Positions 33,858-42,375 of a DNA stretch of 64,000 bases are shown piece by piece; position 1 is the first letter of the stretch, and every line of letters begins with the position of its first letter. Both the position numbers and the translations under genes were made by a program. The notes under the pieces were generated by a model that had not been told where the DNA came from, did not search any database, and saw only the letters and a list, made by a program, of their open reading frames with translations. The stretch spans positions 20,422 to 84,421 of the forward strand of contig NZ_NTMG01000067.1 of the NCBI RefSeq assembly GCF_002487355.1, read 5' to 3'. Source of the stretch: Candidatus Methanoperedens sp. BLZ2. Its GTDB lineage: Archaea > Halobacteriota > Methanosarcinia > Methanosarcinales > Methanoperedenaceae.

Positions 33858-34132
33858 TCGTAAGATTAATGGGAGAAGGCCAGTACGAACTTGAAAAGAA
33901 GCATGTGGATGAAGTGAATAAGATCGACAATGACATTGTGAATATCGTCAAAAAAGGAGACGAAAAAGTTTTTAAGACCGAAATCAAGAAACTATCAGAT
34001 TATGTCAAAAGGAATGGGAAAAAGATACCGGATGATGTGATCAAACCAAGTGAGTGCATCATACCGCCATCTGACCTGACACTTGATGAAGCAAAGAAGA
34101 TCTTTGCAGGGGATGGACTTTTTCCAGATTGA
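33854..34132 (+). CDS. pspAA: PspAA (PspA-associated) domain protein
   Basis: A 92-residue PspAA protein (opening MIVRLMGEGQYELEKKHVDE and a C-terminal PSDLTLDEAKKIF). The start overlaps the pspA stop by ATGA, so translation is coupled. PspAA is a common partner of PspA in archaea and bacteria and is thought to recruit or regulate it. Well supported by context and sequence. Confidence 0.88.
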   Translation: MIVRLMGEGQYELEKKHVDEVNKIDNDIVNIVKKGDEKVFKTEIKKLSDYVKRNGKKIPDDVIKPSECIIPPSDLTLDEAKKIFAGDGLFPD

Positions 34133-34135
34133 TCG

Positions 34136-34576
34136 ATGGAATTATTAATAAAACTGCTTACCGTATTGGGATTGGGAGCAGTTGAGCTATCGGTAGCTGT
34201 CCCCGCAGGTTTTGCACTGAATCTCAGTCCGTCCGTGACAGCTATTACGGCAGCCTCCGGCGCTGTGCTTGGTCTGCTCATTATTTTGACCCTTGGTGAA
34301 CGAATAAGGAGCAAGCTGTTAAAACGGGTTAATAATGAAGATAAGCAAAATAAGTTGATTAATCGGATCTGGGATCGTTACGGTGTAGCAGGTTTTGGTT
34401 TATTGGCCCCCCTGCTTATCGGGGCTCCCATTGGAACGGCGCTTGGTATTGCCATGGGTGTTCCGGGAAACCGCCTTTTTTTCTGGATGAGCATTGGGAT
34501 CATCATTTGCGCTATTGCGTTAACAATCGTTGTTGAATTTGGTTGGATGGGTATTGAGTTTTTGGCTAATTCTTGA
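34136..34576 (+). CDS. Small multidrug-export-like membrane protein (COG2426 type)
   Basis: A 146-residue protein with four membrane spans and the PAGFALNL / GAPIGTALGI pattern of the small multidrug export family (Sm_multidrug_ex). It begins three bases after the pspAA stop. The family's transport role is poorly tested. Position in the Psp unit suggests a membrane protein whose stress status PspA monitors; this is inference. Confidence 0.7.
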   Translation: MELLIKLLTVLGLGAVELSVAVPAGFALNLSPSVTAITAASGAVLGLLIILTLGERIRSKLLKRVNNEDKQNKLINRIWDRYGVAGFGLLAPLLIGAPIGTALGIAMGVPGNRLFFWMSIGIIICAIALTIVVEFGWMGIEFLANS

Positions 34577-34598
34577 AAAAAAAATAATGGAACGTAGA

Positions 34599-35228
34599 TT
34601 ATTGTCGCCATGCATTTAGTAATATATATATTATGGCAAATCCAATGAAAATAAAGGATGTAACAAGTTTTGTAGAATCATTGACCTGTGTTTCTATATC
34701 ATCCAGAGTATGATATACTTCAACAACTCCAACTGTTTCTGAACCCATTTTTATCGGGGCATAGATTTCCATAAGCGCTTTATATTCACGTTTTTCAAAT
34801 ATATTTTCCTCTTTATCCAGGTTTCGTTTAATCTCGACTTTAATTTCACCCGCTAAAGCTTCGTTTAACTCCTTGTTATCGGAAAATCTTTGACCGACAA
34901 GATCTTCAATATCAGAATAGATTATATTTCCGTTCGTGTCAAAAATCTTGATCCTTACTATCTCATTTGTCTTTACATCCTGATAATATTTTTCAAAAGT
35001 ATCTTTATTTTTCATATAATCACTATTTGAAAAAAAATCACTGGTCAAATAATTCCCAGCGTTCTGTTGAGCATGATTCGCGGTTGTAATTATTGCTCTT
35101 TGTATCGTCAAATCTTCAATTTTTGCTGATAATGCGTAATTCATCACAAATCCTAATAAGATGAAAATTATTGCGCTATATATTGAGAATTTTGTAATTA
35201 TTGATTTTTTTTGGATATTTAATTTCAT
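34599..35228 (-). CDS. Orphan membrane sensor with extracytoplasmic Cache-like domain
   Basis: A 209-residue protein with two membrane spans (about 14-32 and 190-206) bracketing a soluble domain of about 155 residues. The domain contains IFDTNGNIIYSDIEDLVGQRF and a final VGVVEVYHTLDDIE, the usual Cache/double-CACHE-like pattern of sensor kinases. No HAMP, kinase or other output domain follows, so it is either a receptor that works with a separate partner or a truncated kinase sensor. Confidence 0.7.
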   Translation of the reverse strand: MKLNIQKKSIITKFSIYSAIIFILLGFVMNYALSAKIEDLTIQRAIITTANHAQQNAGNYLTSDFFSNSDYMKNKDTFEKYYQDVKTNEIVRIKIFDTNGNIIYSDIEDLVGQRFSDNKELNEALAGEIKVEIKRNLDKEENIFEKREYKALMEIYAPIKMGSETVGVVEVYHTLDDIETQVNDSTKLVTSFIFIGFAIIYILLNAWRQ

Positions 35229-35284
35229 AGATCAACCTTTTCTATATAATGATTATCATTATATTTAGTCTTTTTCCATTTTAT

Positions 35285-36142
35285 CTAAAGTATGATCCAT
35301 ATACCCGATATAGTTGACACTATTCCAAGTAGCAGCGTCGCATTTAACTTTTCTTTTAAAGTAACAAATGCAAAAAGGCTTGAGAGGGCAGGAGTAATTG
35401 CTGCAAGACTTGTGGCTTTTGCTGCGCCGATCTTAGCGAGGCTTTCAAAGAAAAAGTAACTTCCAAAACCCATTCCGACTATCCCTCCAAGTCCAAGCAA
35501 AATATATGCTTCTTTCTTGAATTTAAATATAGTCTTTACTCCATTATTCCCTGAATAATAAAGGTATAATAATGCTAACGGCGCAGGCATACTGATAAGT
35601 GCGGACTGGAAAGGGTCAACATCTTTTAAACCTGTCTTTGTGGCAACAATGGAAAAAGCATACAAGAATGCTGCAAGTAATGCTAAAGAAACACCAAGTT
35701 TAATATTTTTCTCACCTTTTATATAATGGCCACGGCAGAGTATCCATATCCCTATTATTATCAAAAGAGTACCAATAACTACTTTAAAACGGATTTTCTC
35801 CTGTAGCAGAATTGCACTTAATAGGATAGTAATTAGCGGAAATGTGAAAAGGATGGGAATAAACCTTGATATAGATATATTCTCAATTCCTTTCATATAT
35901 GCTGCTCCTCCGAGTATTAATCTGAACAGGCCACCAAGGTTCAGGAAAATAAATCCCATAAGTGTAAACTCAAAATGTCCGCCTCGTAATATCAAAAAAA
36001 GGATTAACAGAAAAAGCATTGCAAAAAAGGTGCGAATAAGTACAGCTGGAATTGCACCTGCTCCGATGCCCTTTTTATAGAACACAGCTGCCACTGACCA
36101 GCATATTGCAGCGGCTAATGCATAGAATTCTCCTGAAATCAT
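35285..36142 (-). CDS. EamA/DMT-family transporter
   Basis: A 285-residue, ten-span drug/metabolite transporter with two EamA repeats (about 1-130 and 145-285). The pattern is standard: AAICWSVAAVFYKKGIG at the N-terminus, and the second repeat beginning GVSLALLAAFLYAFS. Substrate unknown. Confidence 0.85.
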   Translation of the reverse strand: MISGEFYALAAAICWSVAAVFYKKGIGAGAIPAVLIRTFFAMLFLLILFLILRGGHFEFTLMGFIFLNLGGLFRLILGGAAYMKGIENISISRFIPILFTFPLITILLSAILLQEKIRFKVVIGTLLIIIGIWILCRGHYIKGEKNIKLGVSLALLAAFLYAFSIVATKTGLKDVDPFQSALISMPAPLALLYLYYSGNNGVKTIFKFKKEAYILLGLGGIVGMGFGSYFFFESLAKIGAAKATSLAAITPALSSLFAFVTLKEKLNATLLLGIVSTISGIWIIL

Positions 36143-36311
36143 AATGCTTATTACAACTAAGGTAATATTTATTTATGTTATGAAGTCATTTGAAAGATAA
36201 ATATTTTAAAAATTTTAGTGATGATTAGTTTTATATATTTCCTCATGAGTATTATGATTATAATATTTATATATACATTTATTGTTCATCAAATATGCAT
36301 AAAAAGGAAAT

Positions 36312-37745
36312 ATGAAAATAGTTTATAAGCTTACTTTAGGATTTGTGTTAATTTCACTATTGGTGGGATTTATAGCATATATTGGATACATAGGAGCTAT
36401 TTCTGCGAAAACGCAGTATAATGAAATTACGTATGAAACCTTACCTATCATTGATGACCTTTATAATATAAAATTATCCATTATAAGTATAGTTGATCAC
36501 ACAAATGAAATACTCTTTACTTCATTAAATGACCCGGATAGAATGAGTAAAGAAAATATGGATGTTGTGTCTGCATTAGAAGCATATAACAAAACATTTG
36601 AACATTACGAATATATGACAAATAAGTATTTTCCAGAAGAAAAAGAAATTGTCAAAAAAATTAAAATCAATGGTGAGGATATCAAGAGATTAAGTTCGGA
36701 ATTGATTTTTTTAAAAAATCAAGGCAATAATGAACTAAAAATTCGTGAAAAACAAACGGAATTTAACCGGATAGAAATAGAGTTTTTGAAAAATATAGAT
36801 GATGGATTAAAACATGAAAAAAATGAGCTCAATGAAAGAACTGATAATGCTAATAATTTAATTCAAACAATCGTATTTCAAACAATAATGTTTGGTTTTA
36901 TTTCATTTGTTGTGGCAATATTAATAGGTTTATTTATATCAAATCGTTTATCTTCACCCATTGTAAAATTGAAAAATGCCAGTAACGAAATCGGCAAGGG
37001 GAATCTGGAAACTATAATAGATATCAATACTAAAGATGAAATTGAAGATTTAAGTATTGCGTTTAACAAGATGACCCACGATTTGAAAACATCTCTTAAT
37101 GAACAAAAAATTGCAAATGAACAAATTCAGAAATCCCTTCTGGAAAAAGAAGTCCTGCTCCGGGAAATTCATCATCGTGTAAAAAATAATATGCAAATAA
37201 TTTCCAGTCTTCTCCTGCTTTCATCTCAAAATATTGAAGATAAAAAATTCATTGAAATACTGGCTGATAGTCAAAACCGAATAAATTCGATGGCGCTTAT
37301 ACATGAAAAACTTTACCAATCGGGAAATCTTGGACAAATTAATTTCAATGAATATATTAATGATATGGCCTCAAACCTCCTCAACTCTTATGGTAAGGGG
37401 AACGTTAAATTAGAACAGGACGTTGAAAATCATCCAATAAATATTGATTCTGGAGTAACATGTGGATTGATAATCAATGAGCTTATCACTAATTCCTTAA
37501 AATATGCATTTCCGGACGGAAGAAAAGGAACAATAAAAATTACATTTAAAAGTATAGGTTCCAATATATTCCACCTTTCAATAAGGGATGATGGAATAGG
37601 TATTCCAAAAGACCTGGATATTCGAAAAACAAAATCACTGGGTTTGCACCTGGTGACAGCACTTGCAGAAAACCAGCTTCACGGTGAAATCATTTTAATT
37701 AGAGAAAGAGGAACAGAATTTCAAATTAATTTTAAAGGTGTATAA
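36312..37745 (+). CDS. Membrane histidine kinase, HisKA_2 type
   Basis: A 477-residue sensor kinase: membrane span at about 5-28, a four-helix-bundle-type periplasmic domain (about 30-185), second span (190-210), HAMP (about 211-262), then HisKA_2 with LREIHHRVKNNMQ (acceptor His 287 or 288) and HATPase_c with NELITNSLKYAFP and DDGIGIP. The HisKA_2 form typically works with REC-PAS regulators, and the next gene, starting at the base after this stop codon, is one. Shine-Dalgarno AAAAGGAAAT precedes the start. Ligand unknown. Confidence 0.9.
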   Translation: MKIVYKLTLGFVLISLLVGFIAYIGYIGAISAKTQYNEITYETLPIIDDLYNIKLSIISIVDHTNEILFTSLNDPDRMSKENMDVVSALEAYNKTFEHYEYMTNKYFPEEKEIVKKIKINGEDIKRLSSELIFLKNQGNNELKIREKQTEFNRIEIEFLKNIDDGLKHEKNELNERTDNANNLIQTIVFQTIMFGFISFVVAILIGLFISNRLSSPIVKLKNASNEIGKGNLETIIDINTKDEIEDLSIAFNKMTHDLKTSLNEQKIANEQIQKSLLEKEVLLREIHHRVKNNMQIISSLLLLSSQNIEDKKFIEILADSQNRINSMALIHEKLYQSGNLGQINFNEYINDMASNLLNSYGKGNVKLEQDVENHPINIDSGVTCGLIINELITNSLKYAFPDGRKGTIKITFKSIGSNIFHLSIRDDGIGIPKDLDIRKTKSLGLHLVTALAENQLHGEIILIRERGTEFQINFKGV

Positions 37746-38585
37746 ATGACAGCAGATAAACAGATACTGGTTGTTGAAGATGAAGTAATTGTTGGAATTG
37801 ATATACAAAGAAGATTAAAAAATTTAGGATATACTGTCCCTGTTGTAGTATCTTCGGGAAAAGAAGCTATTGCAAAGGTAAGAGAAAATAATCCTGACCT
37901 TGTATTAATGGATATAAACCTGTATGGTAAAATGGATGGGATTGAAGCCGCATCAAAGATACATTCTTTTTCCGATATTCCGGTAATATATCTTACTGCA
38001 TATACGGATGATAAAACTCTCGAACGGGCAAAAATCACTGAGCCTTATGCATACATAATAAAACCATTCAAAGACAGGGAATTACAGATAAATCTTGAAA
38101 TTGCTTTCTATAAAAGCAGAATGGAGAAGATGTTAAAAGAGAGCTATGAGAATTTAAGAAAGAGTAAACAATGGCTCGCTGCTGCTATTGATAGTATCGG
38201 GGATGCAGTCATCGCAACTGATGAAAAAGGAATAATTAAACTGATAAATCCGATAGCACAAATGATGACCGGCTGGAAGGAAGAAGATGCCCTGGGAAAA
38301 GACTTGATTACTGTTTTTAATATTGTAACTGAAGGAACAGGTGAACAAGTCGAAGATCCTGTTAAAAAAGTGATCCGGGAAGGAATCTTCTACGGTCTTG
38401 CAGATCATACGATATTGGTGACAAAAATAGGAAGTGAAATTCCTGTTGATATTATTGGTTCACCGATAAAAGATGAGGGGAATATTATCGGAGTTGTTCT
38501 GGTTTTCTATGATATTCTTGAGCGTAAAAAAATCGAGAGGGGACTTAAAAACTTAAAAATGCCTGAGAAAATAGTGAATTCTTAG
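37746..38585 (+). CDS. Response regulator with PAS domain
   Basis: A 279-residue protein: REC (about 6-125; acceptor D56 in LVLMDINLYG, KPF lysine near 106), then a PAS fold (about 135-250; IDSIGDAVIATDEKG and IIGVVLVFYDILERKK). It has no DNA-binding or enzymatic output. REC-PAS proteins of methanogen-related archaea act as intermediate relays. It follows its kinase with no gap, and ends four bases into the convergent cooC gene. Confidence 0.9.
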   Translation: MTADKQILVVEDEVIVGIDIQRRLKNLGYTVPVVVSSGKEAIAKVRENNPDLVLMDINLYGKMDGIEAASKIHSFSDIPVIYLTAYTDDKTLERAKITEPYAYIIKPFKDRELQINLEIAFYKSRMEKMLKESYENLRKSKQWLAAAIDSIGDAVIATDEKGIIKLINPIAQMMTGWKEEDALGKDLITVFNIVTEGTGEQVEDPVKKVIREGIFYGLADHTILVTKIGSEIPVDIIGSPIKDEGNIIGVVLVFYDILERKKIERGLKNLKMPEKIVNS

Positions 38586-39331
38586 AATCCCATTTTCTTT
38601 GCAATTTCTGCTGTTGCTATTATCGCTCTGGAATCCTCTGGCAATTCGGCAAGCGGCCTTCCCTCAAGATCAAATTCCGCAAGCATCTCATCAAAAGGCA
38701 CAACCCCCACAAGGTCCATTTTCAATTCACGTGCATATTCCTCTATTTGCGCCTGGTTTTGCGGTGTAACCTTGTTCGCTATCACATGCATTTGCTTTAC
38801 CTTCAGGTCAAGTGATTTTGCAAGCTCCCGTATACGTTGCGCCGTCTGAAGGCCGCGGCGTGAGCCGTCAGTGACCACAAGAAGTTCATCCACATCGCGG
38901 ATGATCCTGCGAGAGAGGTGTTCAAGCCCTGCCGCAGTATCAATAATCGTGACATCATAATTCTTAAGAATTTTATCCATTATACCGCGAAGAAGATTAT
39001 TTGCAAAGCAGTAACAACCTGAACCTTCAGGCCGCCCCATAACGAGAAGGTCATATCGCGGCATCTCACAGAGGACTTCATAAACCTTTGATTCAAGCAG
39101 GCTCTCTTTGTTTGTATCAGGAGGCAGCTTATCACGCTGCTGCAGCATGAATTCGCGCATGTCGCCTATGGTTTTTTCAACTTTTACACCCAGCACATCG
39201 GGTAGGTTTGAATCCGGGTCTGCGTCTATTGCAAGAAGGGTTTTATTCTTTTTTGAGATATGCCTGATCAGCATTCCTGCTACTGCTGTTTTTCCAGTTC
39301 CGCCTTTTCCTGTTATTGCAATTACTTTCAT
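38582..39331 (-). CDS. cooC: CooC-type MinD-family ATPase for CO dehydrogenase maturation
   Basis: A 249-residue ATPase with deviant Walker A GKGGTGKT (8-15), DADP, and the CooC-specific Cys pair C106-C108 (GCYCFANN) that binds nickel at the dimer interface. Loads Ni into the C-cluster of the Cdh complex. It lies downstream of cdhC but a toxin-antitoxin pair separates them, and the cdhD-cdhE genes that usually follow in Methanosarcina are absent here. Small gap and orientation suggest that it belonged to the cdh operon before the insertion. Confidence 0.9.
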   Translation of the reverse strand: MKVIAITGKGGTGKTAVAGMLIRHISKKNKTLLAIDADPDSNLPDVLGVKVEKTIGDMREFMLQQRDKLPPDTNKESLLESKVYEVLCEMPRYDLLVMGRPEGSGCYCFANNLLRGIMDKILKNYDVTIIDTAAGLEHLSRRIIRDVDELLVVTDGSRRGLQTAQRIRELAKSLDLKVKQMHVIANKVTPQNQAQIEEYARELKMDLVGVVPFDEMLAEFDLEGRPLAELPEDSRAIIATAEIAKKMGF

Positions 39332-39647
39332 ATTTATTCTATAGTCTCCATTTTATATAGGTCACATTGAAACATATTTTTAATTTGTTAAAGAAATATT
39401 TACATCAGATTATTTTAATATAAATCTATCAAAGATACTAATTCGAGAAAGACTCTTTTATTTCTTTAGTTTCAATTATCATGATTCTCATCCTTGCATT
39501 TGTTTACATTGATATATCAATTCTACGACTTAAAGCTCGCTAATAATTACCTGACACCGCTCATTTCAATGCACCTGCGCATTTAAAGATTTATCGAAAG
39601 CGCGGGTGGTGGATGAGTAAAGCTGATCTAAGAAATAGTGCAGATTT
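39332..39647. other. Gene-free AT-rich gap between cooC and mazF-type gene
   Basis: I see no gene. A segment reading AATTACCTGACAC (about 39545-39557) is the inverse of GTGTCAGGTAATT at 7172, which might mark the end of a small element. The rest is AT-rich with several TATA-like stretches, one of which could be the cooC promoter. Confidence 0.4.
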
Positions 39648-40010
39648 TTATCGCAAACCAAGACTCAATTTCAAGATTTTATCGATTTTATGCATATCTT
39701 GGCCAGATAATTTCCCTAATTTTCGTGCAATTATCTCTTCCGGAACTGTCATTAGATATTCGCATCTTACCACTGAAGTTTTAGCAAGACCTGATCGAAT
39801 GAATTCATCAGTCCCCTCTTCAATTATAAATTCGGTCTGCTTAATATAATCAATTCTTTGGGAAGTTATTCCAGCAAGAATAACATCATTAAATCTTCTT
39901 TCGATACTATGATCCGAAACGATAAGAGCTGGTCTTGCTTTTTGCTGGACTCCATCAGTTGTAATAAATGGGAAAGGTAATATTACAACATCTCCTCGAT
40001 CATAAATCAT
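39648..40010 (-). CDS. PemK/MazF-family toxin
   Basis: A 120-residue protein from the ATG at 40010 (MIYDRGDVVILPFPF); the longer frame to 40136 overlaps the antitoxin gene and is rejected. The sequence has the family's RGDVV and RPALIVSDH motifs. It would cleave RNA when free of antitoxin. It overlaps the end of the antitoxin gene by 11 bases. The pair lies between cdhC and cooC. Confidence 0.88.
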   Translation of the reverse strand: MIYDRGDVVILPFPFITTDGVQQKARPALIVSDHSIERRFNDVILAGITSQRIDYIKQTEFIIEEGTDEFIRSGLAKTSVVRCEYLMTVPEEIIARKLGKLSGQDMHKIDKILKLSLGLR

Positions 40011-40215
40011 AAATATCTTCTTCTGGTGAGTCCCATATTTTGGATAAAGATCTTTGCTGCAAAAGAAGTGAACTTTCATCAATTTGTGATTTAGATGTAT
40101 CAGGATGCTGACTTTTAAGATATTTTGCGAAATCAATTACTTCAATAATTTTGTCTTCCGGCAGCTTATTGACAACTTTTATCAGTTCCTTTTCATATTG
40201 TCTTAACTTTAGCAT
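40000..40215 (-). CDS. Antitoxin of the MazF-type pair, DUF2281-like
   Basis: A 71-residue protein with an N-terminal helical DUF2281-like part (IKVVNKLPEDKIIEVIDFAK) and a charged C-terminal tail (SPEEDIYDL) that would bind the toxin. Its stop codon overlaps the toxin gene start by 11 bases, indicating coupling. A DUF2281 partner for a PemK/MazF toxin is typical. Confidence 0.78.
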   Translation of the reverse strand: MLKLRQYEKELIKVVNKLPEDKIIEVIDFAKYLKSQHPDTSKSQIDESSLLLQQRSLSKIWDSPEEDIYDL

Positions 40216-40363
40216 CTTATCTTCCTTTTTCTCAGGTAATATTATTAAACTCAGTCATATAAAGGCTTTGCCTATGAGTTAATGAAAATAACGAAAAAAT
40301 CTAGATATATAGACTCACAATACTTAGGATCATGAGTCTAATCATTATTTAGCTTTTGATCTC

Positions 40364-41770
40364 TCATTTCTCTTTTTTGAACACAATGCGATCAATCGAT
40401 ATCTTCGCATTCTTGAAAGAGAGCTTCACTCCTCCATCCCCGCCGCCGAATTGCATCGGCATCATGGGCATCCCTGCTGGCATGGAAGGCGCAGGCATTG
40501 ACCATCCGGATGCTGCCTGGGTCTGCGATGGCGCTTCTGCTTCGGGAGCAGCTTCCTCTGTTTTCCAGCGTTCCATTATCGGATGCTGGCTTTTCTCAAG
40601 GAACTCTTTTAAGGTCTTAAGATCAGTGGCATTTTCTTCAGTTGGTAATTTATCCACAAGTTCAGGAGGAATATCTGCTTTTATCTTCTCTTTCAGGTTC
40701 TTTGGCATCCACACGACCCGCTTCCATCCGCCATCAGGCTGAATGAATTTTGGCGAACGGAAATAATTCACGCCAACTCCAAGGAAACCTATGATCTGTT
40801 TACCGCCGCCGGTCTGTCCTGCCATTGTTGAGAAAGCAAGACCATTAGGTGCAATACCTGTGAAATCCCTGTCGACCCATCCTATTCCATCCACTTCTGG
40901 AATATAAAATCCAACTACCTCAAAGCATCCGCAGCTTGTGTGCGGGTATTCGAAGAAAGAATGTATCTTGATGCGTGAATATTCACCACCCGATAGCGCT
41001 ACTGCCTTCTCATTCACGCCTGAATATTCTCCTCCTATCGGATCGATCACTTCGCCTTTTGGAATAGCGAACTGCGGCCCTTCAGGATCGACCTTGGCTG
41101 CGGCGCGGCCATCAAACCAGTTGATAGCCCCGCATAGGGATATCCTGTCCGGTGTAACAACGCATGCGTTTGTCGGGGCAAAACTCTGGCATAATGTGCA
41201 GCCGTAGAACACATCCACGTCCTCATCATGAAGGCCGCGGGTCCTTGCATCTCGTGCCTCATATATCTTTATTGCTTCTTCTCTTCGTTTTTCAACTTCA
41301 TCAGGATCAGTTATATATGTTGCATCGATTTTCTCAATAAAAGATAATTCATTCTTAAAAAGCATCATTGTGGCTTTAGCTATCTGCTCGAAAGATGCAA
41401 GACCCTTCTTAATAGCATCCTTGTTTATCCTCACCCACACATCATACCGCTGGTTAAGGTGCATATAACCCTGGATATAATTCTGGAAATCATGGTTTCG
41501 CCTTTCCACGATCGCTTCAAGGTCAGGTTCCACAAGTTTTCCTGCAACCCGGTATATCATCGCATAAGGATGACGCGATCCTTCCTGCATCTGGGAGAGA
41601 TCGGGGCCAATAAGAGTAAATTTTCCGTCCTCTATCTCATCTACTCCTGCTGCCCTTACAAGCTCAAATCCACGCGATTTTGGGCCTGCAAGTTCAACAA
41701 ACATATCATCTTTCCGTACACGTTCACCCTCGAACATGGGTGAGATTTCAAAGGGAAATTCGTTTGCCAT
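40364..41770 (-). CDS. cdhC: Acetyl-CoA decarbonylase/synthase beta subunit
   Basis: A 468-residue ACS beta subunit that carries the A-cluster. The cluster ligands are C191, C194, C203, C280 and C282 (YGCTLCQSFAPTNAC and HTSCGC). It assembles or cleaves acetyl-CoA from CO, a methyl group and CoA. The C-terminal linker (Met/Ala/Pro-rich) leads to the short final domain. Family length is archaeal (no N-terminal CODH-binding domain). It is third in cdhA-cdhB-cdhC, 41 bases after cdhB. Confidence 0.96.
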   Translation of the reverse strand: MANEFPFEISPMFEGERVRKDDMFVELAGPKSRGFELVRAAGVDEIEDGKFTLIGPDLSQMQEGSRHPYAMIYRVAGKLVEPDLEAIVERRNHDFQNYIQGYMHLNQRYDVWVRINKDAIKKGLASFEQIAKATMMLFKNELSFIEKIDATYITDPDEVEKRREEAIKIYEARDARTRGLHDEDVDVFYGCTLCQSFAPTNACVVTPDRISLCGAINWFDGRAAAKVDPEGPQFAIPKGEVIDPIGGEYSGVNEKAVALSGGEYSRIKIHSFFEYPHTSCGCFEVVGFYIPEVDGIGWVDRDFTGIAPNGLAFSTMAGQTGGGKQIIGFLGVGVNYFRSPKFIQPDGGWKRVVWMPKNLKEKIKADIPPELVDKLPTEENATDLKTLKEFLEKSQHPIMERWKTEEAAPEAEAPSQTQAASGWSMPAPSMPAGMPMMPMQFGGGDGGVKLSFKNAKISIDRIVFKKEK

Positions 41771-41811
41771 AATTATCGTCCTTTTCTGTTAATTTTATTT
41801 TATTTAATATA

Positions 41812-42375
41812 TTATTTTGGTAACTGGGCTATAACTTCATCAAGTGCTGCAATGAATACGTCCTGCTTGAGATTACCGAATGACATATCTGCATTCGGAT
41901 GATAGTATTTATCTATAGAAATTACTTTAATATTTGAGAAATTCTTAAGAGCAGATATGGCCTGGGAAGCATAATAGTAGGTTATTCCGAAAAATACAAC
42001 AAGGTCATACCCTCCTTTTCCATCAAGTCCTGGCCATTGGGGGTCGCAAAGATATGATGCAAGCGCATGCATATTCATATAATGCGCATCAAGTCCCTTA
42101 TCAGCGAGGTATTTATAAGAGTCGCCAACAGAAGCTATTTGTATTCCGGCTTTTCCCATTGCGACAACTCGTGCCAATACATCTTCAGAATCGATCTTTG
42201 AACCCACGATCAATAGAGGGCGTTTTGCCCTGGCAAGCATTTTTCCTGGAACTGCTGGCATCACTGCGCGAGCCATTTTGGGTCCGGGAATATTGCCTGT
42301 TTGATAAGGCACAGCCTGGCGGGTGGTGTCAATTACCTTTTCTTCCTGTTTCTCAGAAGGATTCTTCGCGTTCAT
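41812..42375 (-). CDS. cdhB: Acetyl-CoA decarbonylase/synthase epsilon subunit
   Basis: A 187-residue epsilon subunit that binds the CODH alpha subunit (a NAD-binding-like fold without catalysis). Start chosen at the ATG at 42375 because it overlaps the cdhA stop as ATGA and follows the strong AAGGAGG. The core includes PLLIVGSKI and [16 protein letters not shown]. Acts in the alpha2epsilon2 part of the complex. Confidence 0.92.
   Translation of the reverse strand: MNAKNPSEKQEEKVIDTTRQAVPYQTGNIPGPKMARAVMPAVPGKMLARAKRPLLIVGSKIDSEDVLARVVAMGKAGIQIASVGDSYKYLADKGLDAHYMNMHALASYLCDPQWPGLDGKGGYDLVVFFGITYYYASQAISALKNFSNIKVISIDKYYHPNADMSFGNLKQDVFIAALDEVIAQLPK

Noticed and set aside
34075..34083. Extra copy of ACCTGACAC as a mobile-element end
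   Set aside because: It lies inside pspAA coding sequence and lacks the flanking match, so it is a chance 9-base occurrence.
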